This document shows positions 16,650 to 24,439 of a DNA stretch of 64,000 nt, piece by piece (position 1 is the stretch's first letter; each line of letters begins with the position of its first letter). Position numbers and translations under genes: made by a program. The DNA comes from Legionella waltersii (lineage in GTDB: Bacteria > Pseudomonadota > Gammaproteobacteria > Legionellales > Legionellaceae). The notes under the pieces were generated by a model that saw only the letters and a list, made by a program, of their open reading frames with translations, was not told where the DNA came from and did no database searches. The stretch lies in the NCBI RefSeq assembly GCF_001468085.1, contig NZ_LNZB01000015.1:1-64000 (forward strand), in the 5' to 3' direction.

Positions 16650-17638
16650 TGTTGCCACTTATTTTTGCCGTACTTCTAGGGTTTATTATCATCGTGTATG
16701 TGATTTTAGATGGATTTGATTTGGGCATTGGTATTCTGTTTCCTTTTACCGCCAATGAAAAATAGCGAGATACCATGATGAATTCCATAGCCCCTGTCTG
16801 GGATGGTAATGAAACGTGGCTCGTTTTTGGCGGAGCGATGCTTTATGGTGCATTTCCGAAAGTATATGGTTTGCTATTACCGATTCTTTACATGCCCATT
16901 ATGCTTATGTTGATTGCGTTAATATTTCGAGGCGTGAGTTTTGAGTTTCGCTTCAAGGCAAAAAAATCAAAAGCCATCTGGAATTGGACTTTTTCAATCA
17001 GCTCAGTTGCTGCTACGTTCTTTCAAGGGGTTATTCTTGGTGCCTTTGTCCAAGGTTTCTCCATCAATGAATCTTCAATGACTGTTAATAATCCCGACTG
17101 GTTAACCCCTTTTAGTCTGTGTACCGGGATTGCTTTGGTCTGCGGATATGCTCTTTTAGGCGCTACATGGATGATTATCAAAAGCACAGGCAGGCTTCAG
17201 CGTAAAATGATCCATCATGCACGAGGATTATTAGTATTAGTGAGTTTATTTTTGATTTTTGTGAGCATTTGGACCCCTTTACATAGTGATGAAATTTTTC
17301 ATCGTTGGTATAGTTTTGCTAACTTGATTTTATTAAGTCCTCTACCCTTGCTTGCTGCAGTTGCCATTTATCAAGTTTGGCAAAATCTAAATAAGGCAAG
17401 TGAATACAAGCCATTCGTTTACAGTATCGTTGCATTTTTGTGTGCTTATCTAGGAATTGGGATTAGTGTTTATCCTTATTTAATTCCCCATCAAGTCACT
17501 CTTTGGGAAGCTGCAGCCCCTGATTCAACGCTTAAGTTTATTCTGGTTGGTGTAGTGATTATGCTTCCGATACTCCTTACGTATACACTGTATGCTTACC
17601 ATCTGTTTCGAGGAAAATCGTCAGGACACTATCATTAG
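16649..17638 (+). pseudogene. cydB: cydB interrupted by a nonsense codon (bd oxidase subunit II)
   Basis: The full-length frame starts at 16649, reads LDGFDLGIGILFPF, and hits TAG at codon 39 (16763-16765). It continues unbroken as RDTMMNSIAPVWDGNETWLV through eight or so membrane helices to 17638, giving about 330 codons, the normal CydB length. CydB pairs with CydA to reduce O2 with quinol. Because cydA is reduced to a tail, the operon cannot make an oxidase. A restart at the Met of 16775 would give a 287-aa product lacking the first helix. The good condition of the rest implies recent loss, or a suppressed stop or sequencing error at one base. Confidence 0.8.
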
Positions 17639-17927
17639 AAATACCCAAATACAGTTGCATGGAGTACTTAGTAGCATGTAGTCTAAATAGACGCATTTAT
17701 GGGGCGAACCTTTCAAAAATTGCGCTTCTAATTAAAAAATCATCAAAAAATCCCCCCCTTACCCTATAAATTAGGTATATTAGTACCGCGCTAAAAGTGA
17801 AGACCTTTTACAATCGCATAAAAGAACCAAAACAATGGAATTTTGTCAGGCAATCTATTGTTGATTAATGGAGCCTAGAGAGTTTCTTATATCAGGCTGT
17901 TATGTCTTAAACGGAAGGAGTTAATTG
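17639..17927. other. Intergenic region
   Basis: These 289 AT-rich bases include a run of seven C at about 17752-17758. They must contain the promoter of the next gene. No repeat or hairpin of note was seen. Confidence 0.3.
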
Positions 17928-18308
17928 ATGTTTGGATGGTTTAATCAGAAAAGCACGTATAAAAAAGCGTTGCAGATATACAATTTAGCAGCATTGGGAT
18001 TGGCCACTTATGATTTTTTCTTTAATCCGGAATCCCAATACAGTGAAGTAGGTTTAGATATTGCTGTGCATGCGATGTCCTTTTTAAGCTTACAAGAAAA
18101 CTCCAACGCCGTTCTACAGTTCTTCTCTTCCTGGGCAAATATGTACAGGGGAGGAGCAATTTATGCAGGAGTTACTTCTGGATGTACTAGGGTACCGGGA
18201 GTGCTCAATGGATTGGATGCTCTGGGTCATGCGGCCAATGGATTTAGCATTGTTTGCTCTGATGTGGAAGAAGAATCGAATGAATCCGTTGCTAAGTTAA
18301 AGAATTGA
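17928..18308 (+). CDS. Hypothetical protein (126 aa)
   Basis: The start is the ATG at 17928, with AAGGAG placed 8 bases upstream. The 126-aa product is not recognised. It begins MFGWFNQKSTYKKALQIYN and has amphipathic, weakly hydrophobic helices in the middle (LGLATYDFFF, AVHAMSFLSL). A Gly-rich stretch (GGAIYAGVTSGC) and an acidic C-terminus follow. No signal peptide is evident. A strong hairpin follows the stop, so this is probably a monocistronic gene. Such small proteins of unknown role are common in Legionella. Confidence 0.6.
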   Translation: MFGWFNQKSTYKKALQIYNLAALGLATYDFFFNPESQYSEVGLDIAVHAMSFLSLQENSNAVLQFFSSWANMYRGGAIYAGVTSGCTRVPGVLNGLDALGHAANGFSIVCSDVEEESNESVAKLKN

Positions 18309-18325
18309 TTCTGATGTACGCATAT

Positions 18326-18355
18326 GTCCTTGTTCAGCGGAAGCTGAACAAGGAC
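18326..18355 (+). terminator. Strong 13-bp hairpin
   Basis: A perfect 13-bp stem (GTCCTTGTTCAGC / GCTGAACAAGGAC) with a GGAA tetraloop lies 18 bases after the stop codon of the preceding gene. A T-tract is lacking, so it may act as a terminator with help, or protect the mRNA 3' end. Confidence 0.6.
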
Positions 18356-18450
18356 CTTGCTAATCAAGTACTCTTCGTTCATAAATCCTGTGTGTAAGCT
18401 TACCTTAATGAAGTACAAAATGGTCTGGTTGTAGCATTTTAATTCTTCTT

Positions 18451-18533
18451 CAGCTAGCGTAGCCTATTTGCTTGCAAACAGGATTTTGTTCATTAGAGTT
18501 GTAAACCCGTTTGCGAGCAAACGAGCCACTTGC
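18451..18533 (-). repeat. 83-bp double-hairpin repeat, copy B
   Basis: This is the inverted copy of the element at 2197-2279. It keeps both stem-loops and the gtagcc end. It differs by a few bases, including cgtttgctcgcaaacggg retained on the minus strand but with one mismatch beside the stem. Length is identical at 83 bp. Confidence 0.8.
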
Positions 18534-18583
18534 GGTTGACGTGGTCTAATGAGTTTTGACAACCCAGTTAAGAGATAATGCAC

Positions 18584-18703
18584 TTAAATGACGAACGTTT
18601 TTGTTCCTTCAGGTAGGCTTGATGAGCGCACCAATGAAATGGTCTGCTCCACTTCTTCTTGGGATTTTTCAATAGCAATAGGTAATTCTTTTGCTGGTGT
18701 CAT
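18584..18703 (-). pseudogene. Short ORF, possible transposase N-terminal remnant
   Basis: The minus strand has ATG, 39 codons and a TAA (MTPAKELPIAIEKSQEEVEQ...LPEGTKTFVI), preceded by AGGAG at about 11 bases. The EE-rich helix and SLPEG-TFV pattern remind me of N-terminal pieces of IS66-type transposases, but I am not certain. It sits between two repeat elements, a location typical of mobile-element debris. Confidence 0.3.
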
Positions 18704-18964
18704 GTAACAACCTGGCTCCTCTTAAGGGCAGCAAGGTTAGCTAGCAGTCCTATTAAAATCAATCGGTTGGTGTGAAAATAATAAATCATTACCTTTTTGA
18801 TGAAAGCTCACGAAAAAAATAATGCGGGTACATGACATTTTCATCAAATCATCTCCGAAGTAATATTACAGAACAATGCGGGCCATTTTTGATCAATATT
18901 ATGGATCAATGGAGCCTGACCCTGAGGGATCGACTCATTTTTAAAACAGGGGCATTTATACCAA

Positions 18965-19358
18965 AGGTCAGGTGCTTCGCCGAATGGCGTTGCCTTAAGC
19001 GGTGGTATTAGGTTCATCTATCTGGCCCTCATCGGACCGCTTGCTGACGCGCGCGGCTCGGTTCCTTCTTTGCTGTCTGAATCTAATCCTAGTCACAGTA
19101 GGGAGTGAATCGGTCCGCTTGCTGACGCGCGCGGCTCGGTTTCTTCTTTGCTGTCTGAATCTAATCCTAGTCACAGCAGGGAGTGAATCGGTCCGCTTGC
19201 TGACGCGCGCGGCTCGGTTTCTTCTTTGCTGTCTGAATCAACTCTTAGTCACAGCAGGGAGTGAACCGAGCCGCGCGCGTCAGCAAGCGGATACGGAACT
19301 ATCCGCTTTCACGAATGACCCTACTCAAGGCAGCGCCATTTGGCGAAGCGCCGAACCT
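18965..19358. mobile_element. MITE-like palindromic element, long copy (three 78-bp units)
   Basis: Imperfect terminal inverted repeats of about 36 bp (18965-19000 and 19323-19358, inner core ending GCCTTAAGC) enclose three tandem 78-bp units. The motif GCTTGCTGACGCGCGCGG recurs at 19039, 19117 and 19195. An inverted copy of that motif follows at about 19269-19290, so the right part folds back on the units. The same element with one unit is at 40659-40864. Core-to-core lengths are 362 and 206 bp, a difference of exactly 2 x 78. Frames that cross it are artefacts of the repeat. Confidence 0.85.
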
Positions 19359-19450
19359 ACGCTTACTGACCACCAAAGAAGAGATTAGTTGGGGTACTAT
19401 AGTAGGTGTCGATTCCTCAGAACCTGACCCCATTGATTTAGGAAATTAAC

Positions 19451-20116
19451 TCATCCTTGAATTGATGTTTGAGGTGTATCATAATCGTAATGCTCCTCAT
19501 TTAAATTCTTTCCCTTTGGTTTAGTAAAAAAAGAAGGCTTTTTATTGGTTGCTCGGTTATAGTCATCAACATAATAATCATAATGGCCATTATTCTTGAC
19601 GTAAGATAAATAAGATTCGTCATCTGCTAACATTCTTAATTGATCTAATTCAATAGCACTTGGCATTAACAAGGATTTGGGATTTTTGAGAAATACATCC
19701 ATATATAAAAAAATTGCTTTTTTAAATGATTTATGTTCGGATGCTTCTAGATACAAAGCATATTCATCGGGAGTGTTAAAGTTTGAATAGTTGGTTTTCT
19801 TTTTTATTAAATCAGGATTATTCGCATTACATAACTCAAAAATAAACGTTTGCAACATCTTTTCAAGTACTAAATTACTTTTAACTCGAATTTCCTTTTC
19901 TTGTGCTGACCAACGACCCTGAAATCTCCATTTATCTCTAGTAAAGTCAATCTTAATACCTGGTGTAATTGATAAGAAAGATAGTTCTTTATTGCATTTC
20001 GGTGAAGATGTGAAAAGGTTAATCAATTTATTGACTTGATTAACATTTTCTTCTGTGCAAATAATAACTATTGGATTAATTAATTTACCCCCTGAGAGAA
20101 TGACCCTCACCTTCAC
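19451..20116 (-). CDS. Hypothetical protein, effector-like
   Basis: This 221-aa soluble protein starts at a GTG (MKVRVILSGGK) with AGGAG about 10 bases upstream. The N-terminal 70 residues look like an alpha/beta domain (PIVIICTEENVNQVNKLINL). The rest is helical, and the tail is Tyr/Asp-rich and polar (EEHYDYDTPQTSIQG). No family is recognised. Its 3' end lies about 90 bases from the palindromic element. A polar tail and low hydrophobicity fit a secreted substrate, without proof. Confidence 0.55.
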   Translation of the reverse strand: MKVRVILSGGKLINPIVIICTEENVNQVNKLINLFTSSPKCNKELSFLSITPGIKIDFTRDKWRFQGRWSAQEKEIRVKSNLVLEKMLQTFIFELCNANNPDLIKKKTNYSNFNTPDEYALYLEASEHKSFKKAIFLYMDVFLKNPKSLLMPSAIELDQLRMLADDESYLSYVKNNGHYDYYVDDYNRATNKKPSFFTKPKGKNLNEEHYDYDTPQTSIQG

Positions 20117-20356
20117 TTAACCAAAACTCCTATATACCGACTTAATTTTCGTCATTATACCAATGCATTATTAAGGGATTATTAGGCAACACCTTTCATT
20201 GAGGCAATAGGCAATAGGGGACTTGCGACGCGCTTATCGATATATTCCACCGGGATATTGGGTTTTGAACATCCCGGATTGCATGTCATCAGGGCTGCTT
20301 GATTTGATATGATTGGTGTATGCTAGCATTTACCTAAATTACGTAGCCCACATCAC

Positions 20357-21622
20357 ATGAACAACACCCGATTAAATTCCATTGAAAAAAGCGATAATGC
20401 TTTATGGAAAATAAATACCTTCCTGATGCTTTTGATTGCTCCGGGTTGCATTATTGTTATTTATTTTCTGCTTGGCTTTAATCAAAGAGTAGAAAGACTG
20501 GGGGTTAATTATTTAAGTGTATTTTTTAATTCAGCTATTGGCGCTTCCTTCTTGATATATGCTGAATTTATCTTGCAAAAATACAAAGCGATTGCGTATT
20601 ACAATCTAGTTATAGCCGCTGTTTTTATAATTAGCGCATTAGCGGCGTCTAAATTAATTATTATTTTATGGTCATTCGGACTTCTTCATTTGATGTATCT
20701 GATGTTGTATTCTGAAGAAAATAAAGCACGGATCACTTATCATCTATTTCTCTTCTTATTAATCCCTTTGTATTGTGGTATCTCATCCTATTTTCTTATC
20801 TTTACTGGCTTTGATTATCCGCTTGTGTACGATGAGTATTTGCTGGCAATCGATGGAACTCTTGGATTTTATCCAAGCTTCATATTGGGAAAAATAAATT
20901 TGGAACTTCCTGAGCAGCTGGTTTATCTATTCAACTGCATGTATGACGCCTTACCACTATTTCTTATTATCCTATTTAAAAAACGTGAACTCAGGGAGAA
21001 GAGCCCCCCCATTGAATTATTGGTTGAGGCCTTGGTTATAGGCATAGTAGGTTACGCCCTCTATTCAATCCTGCCTGTCTGCGGCTCAACGAATGCCTTC
21101 CAGTCAAGTTGGCCGAATTTTTTTCCTGTTGGCTTAGCAGAAAATGGACCGCATTTAGTGAGTTGCTCTCGCTTAATTCCAAGAAATTCAATGCCATCTT
21201 TACACACCGCCTGGATCGTTTGCTTCATAAGAAATTCGTTTTATTGTGGACGAATAATGCAATTGTTTATTGGAATTATTGTTATAGGGAATCTGATTTC
21301 CATATTTGGTATTGGTGCGCATTATTTAATCGATGTTATTGTTGGTTTCTCATTCGCCACCGCTATTGGCGGGATATTTTCATTAAAAATCCCATTGAGC
21401 AATCCAGCTCGTTGGCAAGCGATTGTCATAGGATCTGGAGTAACGATAGCTTGGTACTTCATTATCTTTTATGGCTTGAATGTTCTGCAATTATCTAAAA
21501 TAGTTGCTTGGTCGTTTTTTCTTGGAAGCGTTTTAATCGGTATTTGTTTGGAGTATCGGCTTATAAATAGGTATCGAATTGAAATGGATAAAATTCAGGT
21601 GAGCACGCTATCGCTTACCTAA
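20357..21622 (+). CDS. PAP2/Aur1-like membrane phosphotransferase
   Basis: This 421-aa protein has about ten to eleven membrane helices. The C-terminal half has the two catalytic motifs of the PAP2 superfamily in the inositol-phosphorylceramide-synthase-like branch: MPSLHTAW with His283, and GAHYLIDVIVG with His322 and Asp326. Such enzymes transfer or remove phospho-head groups on lipids at the periplasmic or lumenal face. The first motif (KxxxxxxRP) of classical phosphatases is not evident, which fits the Aur1-like branch. The gene stands alone, convergent with the nucleotidyltransferase-like gene. The lipid substrate cannot be told. Confidence 0.78.
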   Translation: MNNTRLNSIEKSDNALWKINTFLMLLIAPGCIIVIYFLLGFNQRVERLGVNYLSVFFNSAIGASFLIYAEFILQKYKAIAYYNLVIAAVFIISALAASKLIIILWSFGLLHLMYLMLYSEENKARITYHLFLFLLIPLYCGISSYFLIFTGFDYPLVYDEYLLAIDGTLGFYPSFILGKINLELPEQLVYLFNCMYDALPLFLIILFKKRELREKSPPIELLVEALVIGIVGYALYSILPVCGSTNAFQSSWPNFFPVGLAENGPHLVSCSRLIPRNSMPSLHTAWIVCFIRNSFYCGRIMQLFIGIIVIGNLISIFGIGAHYLIDVIVGFSFATAIGGIFSLKIPLSNPARWQAIVIGSGVTIAWYFIIFYGLNVLQLSKIVAWSFFLGSVLIGICLEYRLINRYRIEMDKIQVSTLSLT

Positions 21623-21654
21623 TCCTTGTTTACAGAGCGTGAAAACAAATCAAA

Positions 21655-23370
21655 CTACTTAGGTCTCCAAATAGCCTCTTTATCGGGGTCTAGATGAAAC
21701 GAGCTTATTAGCTCCAGTATGCTAGGTGTGTAGACATGCAATCTAGGGGGCTTTTGCAAAATATGCGCGTTCGTGAATGAAAACAAAGCGTTTTCTGATT
21801 GATTGAAGGCCAGCAATGGTTTCATGGGGATTAGTTGTCGGCTTTTTGTATTTTCAGCATGCTGCAGTGAGTTTGCTAATATCCAATAGACAAATTTATG
21901 TTCCAGTGACACTTTCGGAATTTTTTTGCATGCCTGTTGAGCAGCGGACAAACTGTTGTTGGTCAGCAATTTTAATAATCCTAATTTCTCCAAACCTTCA
22001 TTAATCTCTTCATAGGAATAACGATTGAATACCTTTCTTATACACTGATTGAGACGGCCACGATTACCTGGATCTTGCTCTACATAAAGAGTGAATAGAT
22101 TCATCATCAATGATGAACCATTTAAGGCAGGTGTTCCTAAATGTATTAGCGTATTTTCTATCTCGGCAGATAACTTGTATCGAGGATTTTCTAGCATTGA
22201 TTTTAATAAACGAAACAATCGCGACGGGTCTATGGAAAAACTAAAATAAGGATGAGCAATGGTTTGTATAATTTTTTGTTGCTTTAATGTTAATGACCGT
22301 ATAAAACTAAACACACTGAATTGCCCTCCTTCAGTGAACTCCAGATAAAGAGCATTCAGATTCAAATCCCTACGCATATAATCACGCATGAGCACAATAT
22401 TTATGGGATCCCGTTGCAAGTTCTCATTCACGCTGAAGTCTATGCTTACCTCCTCGTCCACTTTAGCAAAGACAACAGGGTATTTTATACCTCGTAATTC
22501 AGCTTGGAATTGCTGCTTTCTTAAATATTGCAATAAATCCTTGCTATTTGCGCCAATAATCAGGATGTCATAGTCATTAGGTTTAATATGATCAATCAGA
22601 TTAGCTGGTGCAGCACCCGTTAAAAATAGCCTTGCATCTGGAAATTCTTCTCGAATATTATCCACTGTCTCTAATAGACTTGGAGGAAACCTGAATCGTT
22701 CTATTGAACAATCACCGTTATTCACTGGTAAGTTATATTGTGGAGCAAACAGACCTTGTAATCCTTGAGAGGGAAGCACTTGTGAAGAAAGATCCTGGGG
22801 TACTTGAACCTCTGTTGCATCATCTGTTGTGTCTACCCTCGCTGTAAGCTTCTCCTTTGCTATTATTTCGGAGGGTTTTGTTCTTTGGCCCACTGCCTTC
22901 TCTACTTGTACTTTTAATTCAATGTGACTGCTTTCTGTAGGCTTATCTTCTGATTGCTCAGGAGTTATATGCGCTATTGATTCAATTTTTTGAGATGCAT
23001 TGACTGGCGTTTCTATAGCAATCAAAGTACCAGAAGCAGTTTCTAAAGAGGTATGCTCTTCTTGATCCGGACTTACTTGTTGCATCGTTTCCTTTTTTTG
23101 AGATTGACTTTTATTGATCTGTTTCGATTTTTTGTTTTTCGATCTGCGTTTTTTTCGGTGCTTTTTGCCTGATGCAGGAAGTTTCTCAGACGGCTCGCTT
23201 ATTGATTCATCTAAATTGTCCGTTTTTTGGTGCAAATTTTCAGCAGCTACTTCTGTGGAGCAATCTTCTTCTGTAACGGCAGTAGTCTGATTCGATTGGG
23301 AATACCAATTGTAGATATACTTAAATAGATTAACAACAAATTGCTTGCCAGCCAGGAAATAGTTATACAT
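21655..23370 (-). CDS. Poly(A)-polymerase-like nucleotidyltransferase, candidate effector
   Basis: This is a protein of about 571 aa. The ATG at 23370 is used; a GTG lies three codons earlier, and residue numbers here count from that GTG. Residues 65-200 are polar and disordered, with a strongly basic run KKHRKKRRSKNKKSK (72-86) that resembles a nuclear localisation signal. From 230 a tRNA-nucleotidyltransferase/poly(A)-polymerase head domain is seen: LTGAAPANLI (253), NDYDILI with Asp269 and Asp271, VSIDFS with Asp314, and RRDLNLNALY (336-345). The usual GGxVRD loop is altered to TGAAPAN. The C-terminal helical part matches the RNA-binding body of the family. It lacks the tRNA-specific features of CCA enzymes. 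A secreted, host-nucleus-directed enzyme is a reasonable guess. Confidence 0.7.
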   Translation of the reverse strand: MYNYFLAGKQFVVNLFKYIYNWYSQSNQTTAVTEEDCSTEVAAENLHQKTDNLDESISEPSEKLPASGKKHRKKRRSKNKKSKQINKSQSQKKETMQQVSPDQEEHTSLETASGTLIAIETPVNASQKIESIAHITPEQSEDKPTESSHIELKVQVEKAVGQRTKPSEIIAKEKLTARVDTTDDATEVQVPQDLSSQVLPSQGLQGLFAPQYNLPVNNGDCSIERFRFPPSLLETVDNIREEFPDARLFLTGAAPANLIDHIKPNDYDILIIGANSKDLLQYLRKQQFQAELRGIKYPVVFAKVDEEVSIDFSVNENLQRDPINIVLMRDYMRRDLNLNALYLEFTEGGQFSVFSFIRSLTLKQQKIIQTIAHPYFSFSIDPSRLFRLLKSMLENPRYKLSAEIENTLIHLGTPALNGSSLMMNLFTLYVEQDPGNRGRLNQCIRKVFNRYSYEEINEGLEKLGLLKLLTNNSLSAAQQACKKIPKVSLEHKFVYWILANSLQHAENTKSRQLIPMKPLLAFNQSENALFSFTNAHILQKPPRLHVYTPSILELISSFHLDPDKEAIWRPK

Positions 23371-23491
23371 GGGACTCACTTAACAAAATTTTATTACAAT
23401 CGTCCCTTAAAGAATTTCATTTCCCTTCGCTGTATTAATGACTTTAAAATGTCCACATTATATCAATTTAGGGAGCTATGTATATGGCTTA

Positions 23492-23620
23492 TCAACAATA
23501 TGACTGAAGTTCTGATGCAGGATTTCGAGAACAATGATCCGTAACCAATTCAATTCCGAGGAATACCCCCCGGCCTCGGATATCGCCAATCCTTGGAAAT
23601 GCTGCTTTCGGCTTGCTGAA
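23492..23620 (-). pseudogene. Fragment of a class III aminotransferase
   Basis: A minus-strand frame encodes FPRIGDIRGRGVFLGIELVT followed by about a dozen residues and a stop. The string GDIRGRGxFLGIELV is the conserved C-terminal small-domain signature of class III (ornithine/acetylornithine-type) aminotransferases. No large PLP domain remains. The rest of 23380-23759 shows no other coding signal. Confidence 0.55.
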
Positions 23621-23759
23621 CCTGTATTTAAGGTAAATATCTGTTTCATTTTCATGCAAGTGCAACAGCAATTGCTTTTGTTCAATCACAACTAAAATCG
23701 CTATGTCATACGACTTTTTCCAAGCATTAAGTATTATCTATTAGCAGGGTCCTGCTGGA

Positions 23760-24191
23760 TTAATGATTGCAATCAGAGCACAGCCCTTTAATTTCTAAAG
23801 TGCAGTTTAAAATTGAAAATTGAATGTTATTTGCAGCCTCAGTTACCGAAGTTAAATCAACCATGCACTCTAATTCTTTCACAAAATCACAGTTGTTGCA
23901 GATGAGAAACTGGGCTTGTCCCATATGATGTCCATGCAAACAGGCGACATACGATTTTAAACTGTCGATGCAATGAATGAATCCCTCTTGATGCCAAAAC
24001 TGAATAGCACGATAGACCGTAGGTGGTTTAGGATTGTCAACTTCGTAGGATAATCGGTGTAATATATCATAAGCCCCAAGAGGCTTTCTCTCAGCTATTA
24101 ATATTTTGAGGACGCGCTCTCTTGGCTCTGTAAATCGATAACCATGGCTGATGCAATGCTGATACGCCCTATCCAACAAATTATGTTTCAT
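23760..24191 (-). CDS. zur: Zinc uptake regulator (Fur family)
   Basis: This 143-aa winged-helix repressor of the Fur family has a DNA-binding helix region YRFTEPRERVLKIL, PPTVYRAIQFW as the recognition helix, and then the metal-sensing domain with HGHHMGQAQFLIC. Two CxxC pairs, CNNC and CSDC, form the structural zinc site. The lack of the HHDH pattern of Fur and the weak C-terminus match Zur. It is divergent from a metal P-type ATPase whose promoter has a Zur-box core, which strongly supports zinc rather than iron sensing. The expected action is repression when zinc is replete. AAGG precedes the ATG. Confidence 0.85.
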   Translation of the reverse strand: MKHNLLDRAYQHCISHGYRFTEPRERVLKILIAERKPLGAYDILHRLSYEVDNPKPPTVYRAIQFWHQEGFIHCIDSLKSYVACLHGHHMGQAQFLICNNCDFVKELECMVDLTSVTEAANNIQFSILNCTLEIKGLCSDCNH

Positions 24192-24324
24192 TAGCCTTCT
24201 TTAAAGTGAAATAGGAAGATCAGCCTACTTTATCATAACCACTATTTCAAGAATAAATAATCCAATAACTGGTATGGATTAACGCATGGAGATCATTTAT
24301 TGTCTAAAAATTACGAAAATAGTC

Positions 24325-24352
24325 TTGCCCTTCAATAATCATGCGTTATATT
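24325..24352 (+). promoter_or_regulatory. Likely sigma-70 promoter of the P-type ATPase gene
   Basis: TTGCCC (24325-24330), 16 bases, then TATATT (24347-24352) give a plausible -35/-10 pair about 85 bases upstream of the ATG. The -10 element lies inside the Zur palindrome, so Zur binding would block it. Confidence 0.45.
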
Positions 24353-24357
24353 ATAAC
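24345..24357. promoter_or_regulatory. Zur operator (perfect palindrome)
   Basis: GTTATATTATAAC is a perfect 6-1-6 palindrome and equals the core GTTATA-N-TATAAC of the gammaproteobacterial Zur box. It lies between zur and the ATPase gene, 83 bases before the latter's ATG and overlapping a likely -10 element. Bases outside the core (TGC / ACT) match the extended consensus less well. Confidence 0.8.
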
Positions 24358-24439
24358 ACTTTATTTTATTTACCAGAAGTTTCAAAACATACTTTGCCCT
24401 CTCTGCAGCATTTGTATCATCATTAAATAGAGGTATCCA

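Noticed and set aside
16775-17638. Intact 287-aa CydB starting at 16775
   Set aside because: The family N-terminus is clearly encoded in frame upstream from 16649 and is cut off by TAG; the truncated form would lack the first helix and its partner CydA.
19021-19290. CRISPR-like array
   Set aside because: The 78-bp units are directly contiguous with no unique spacers, and terminal inverted repeats enclose them; no cas genes are present.
19002-19388. 128-codon plus-strand ORF with three similar segments
   Set aside because: It lies wholly in the palindromic repeat element; the segments are translations of the 78-bp units, and there is no ribosome-binding site.
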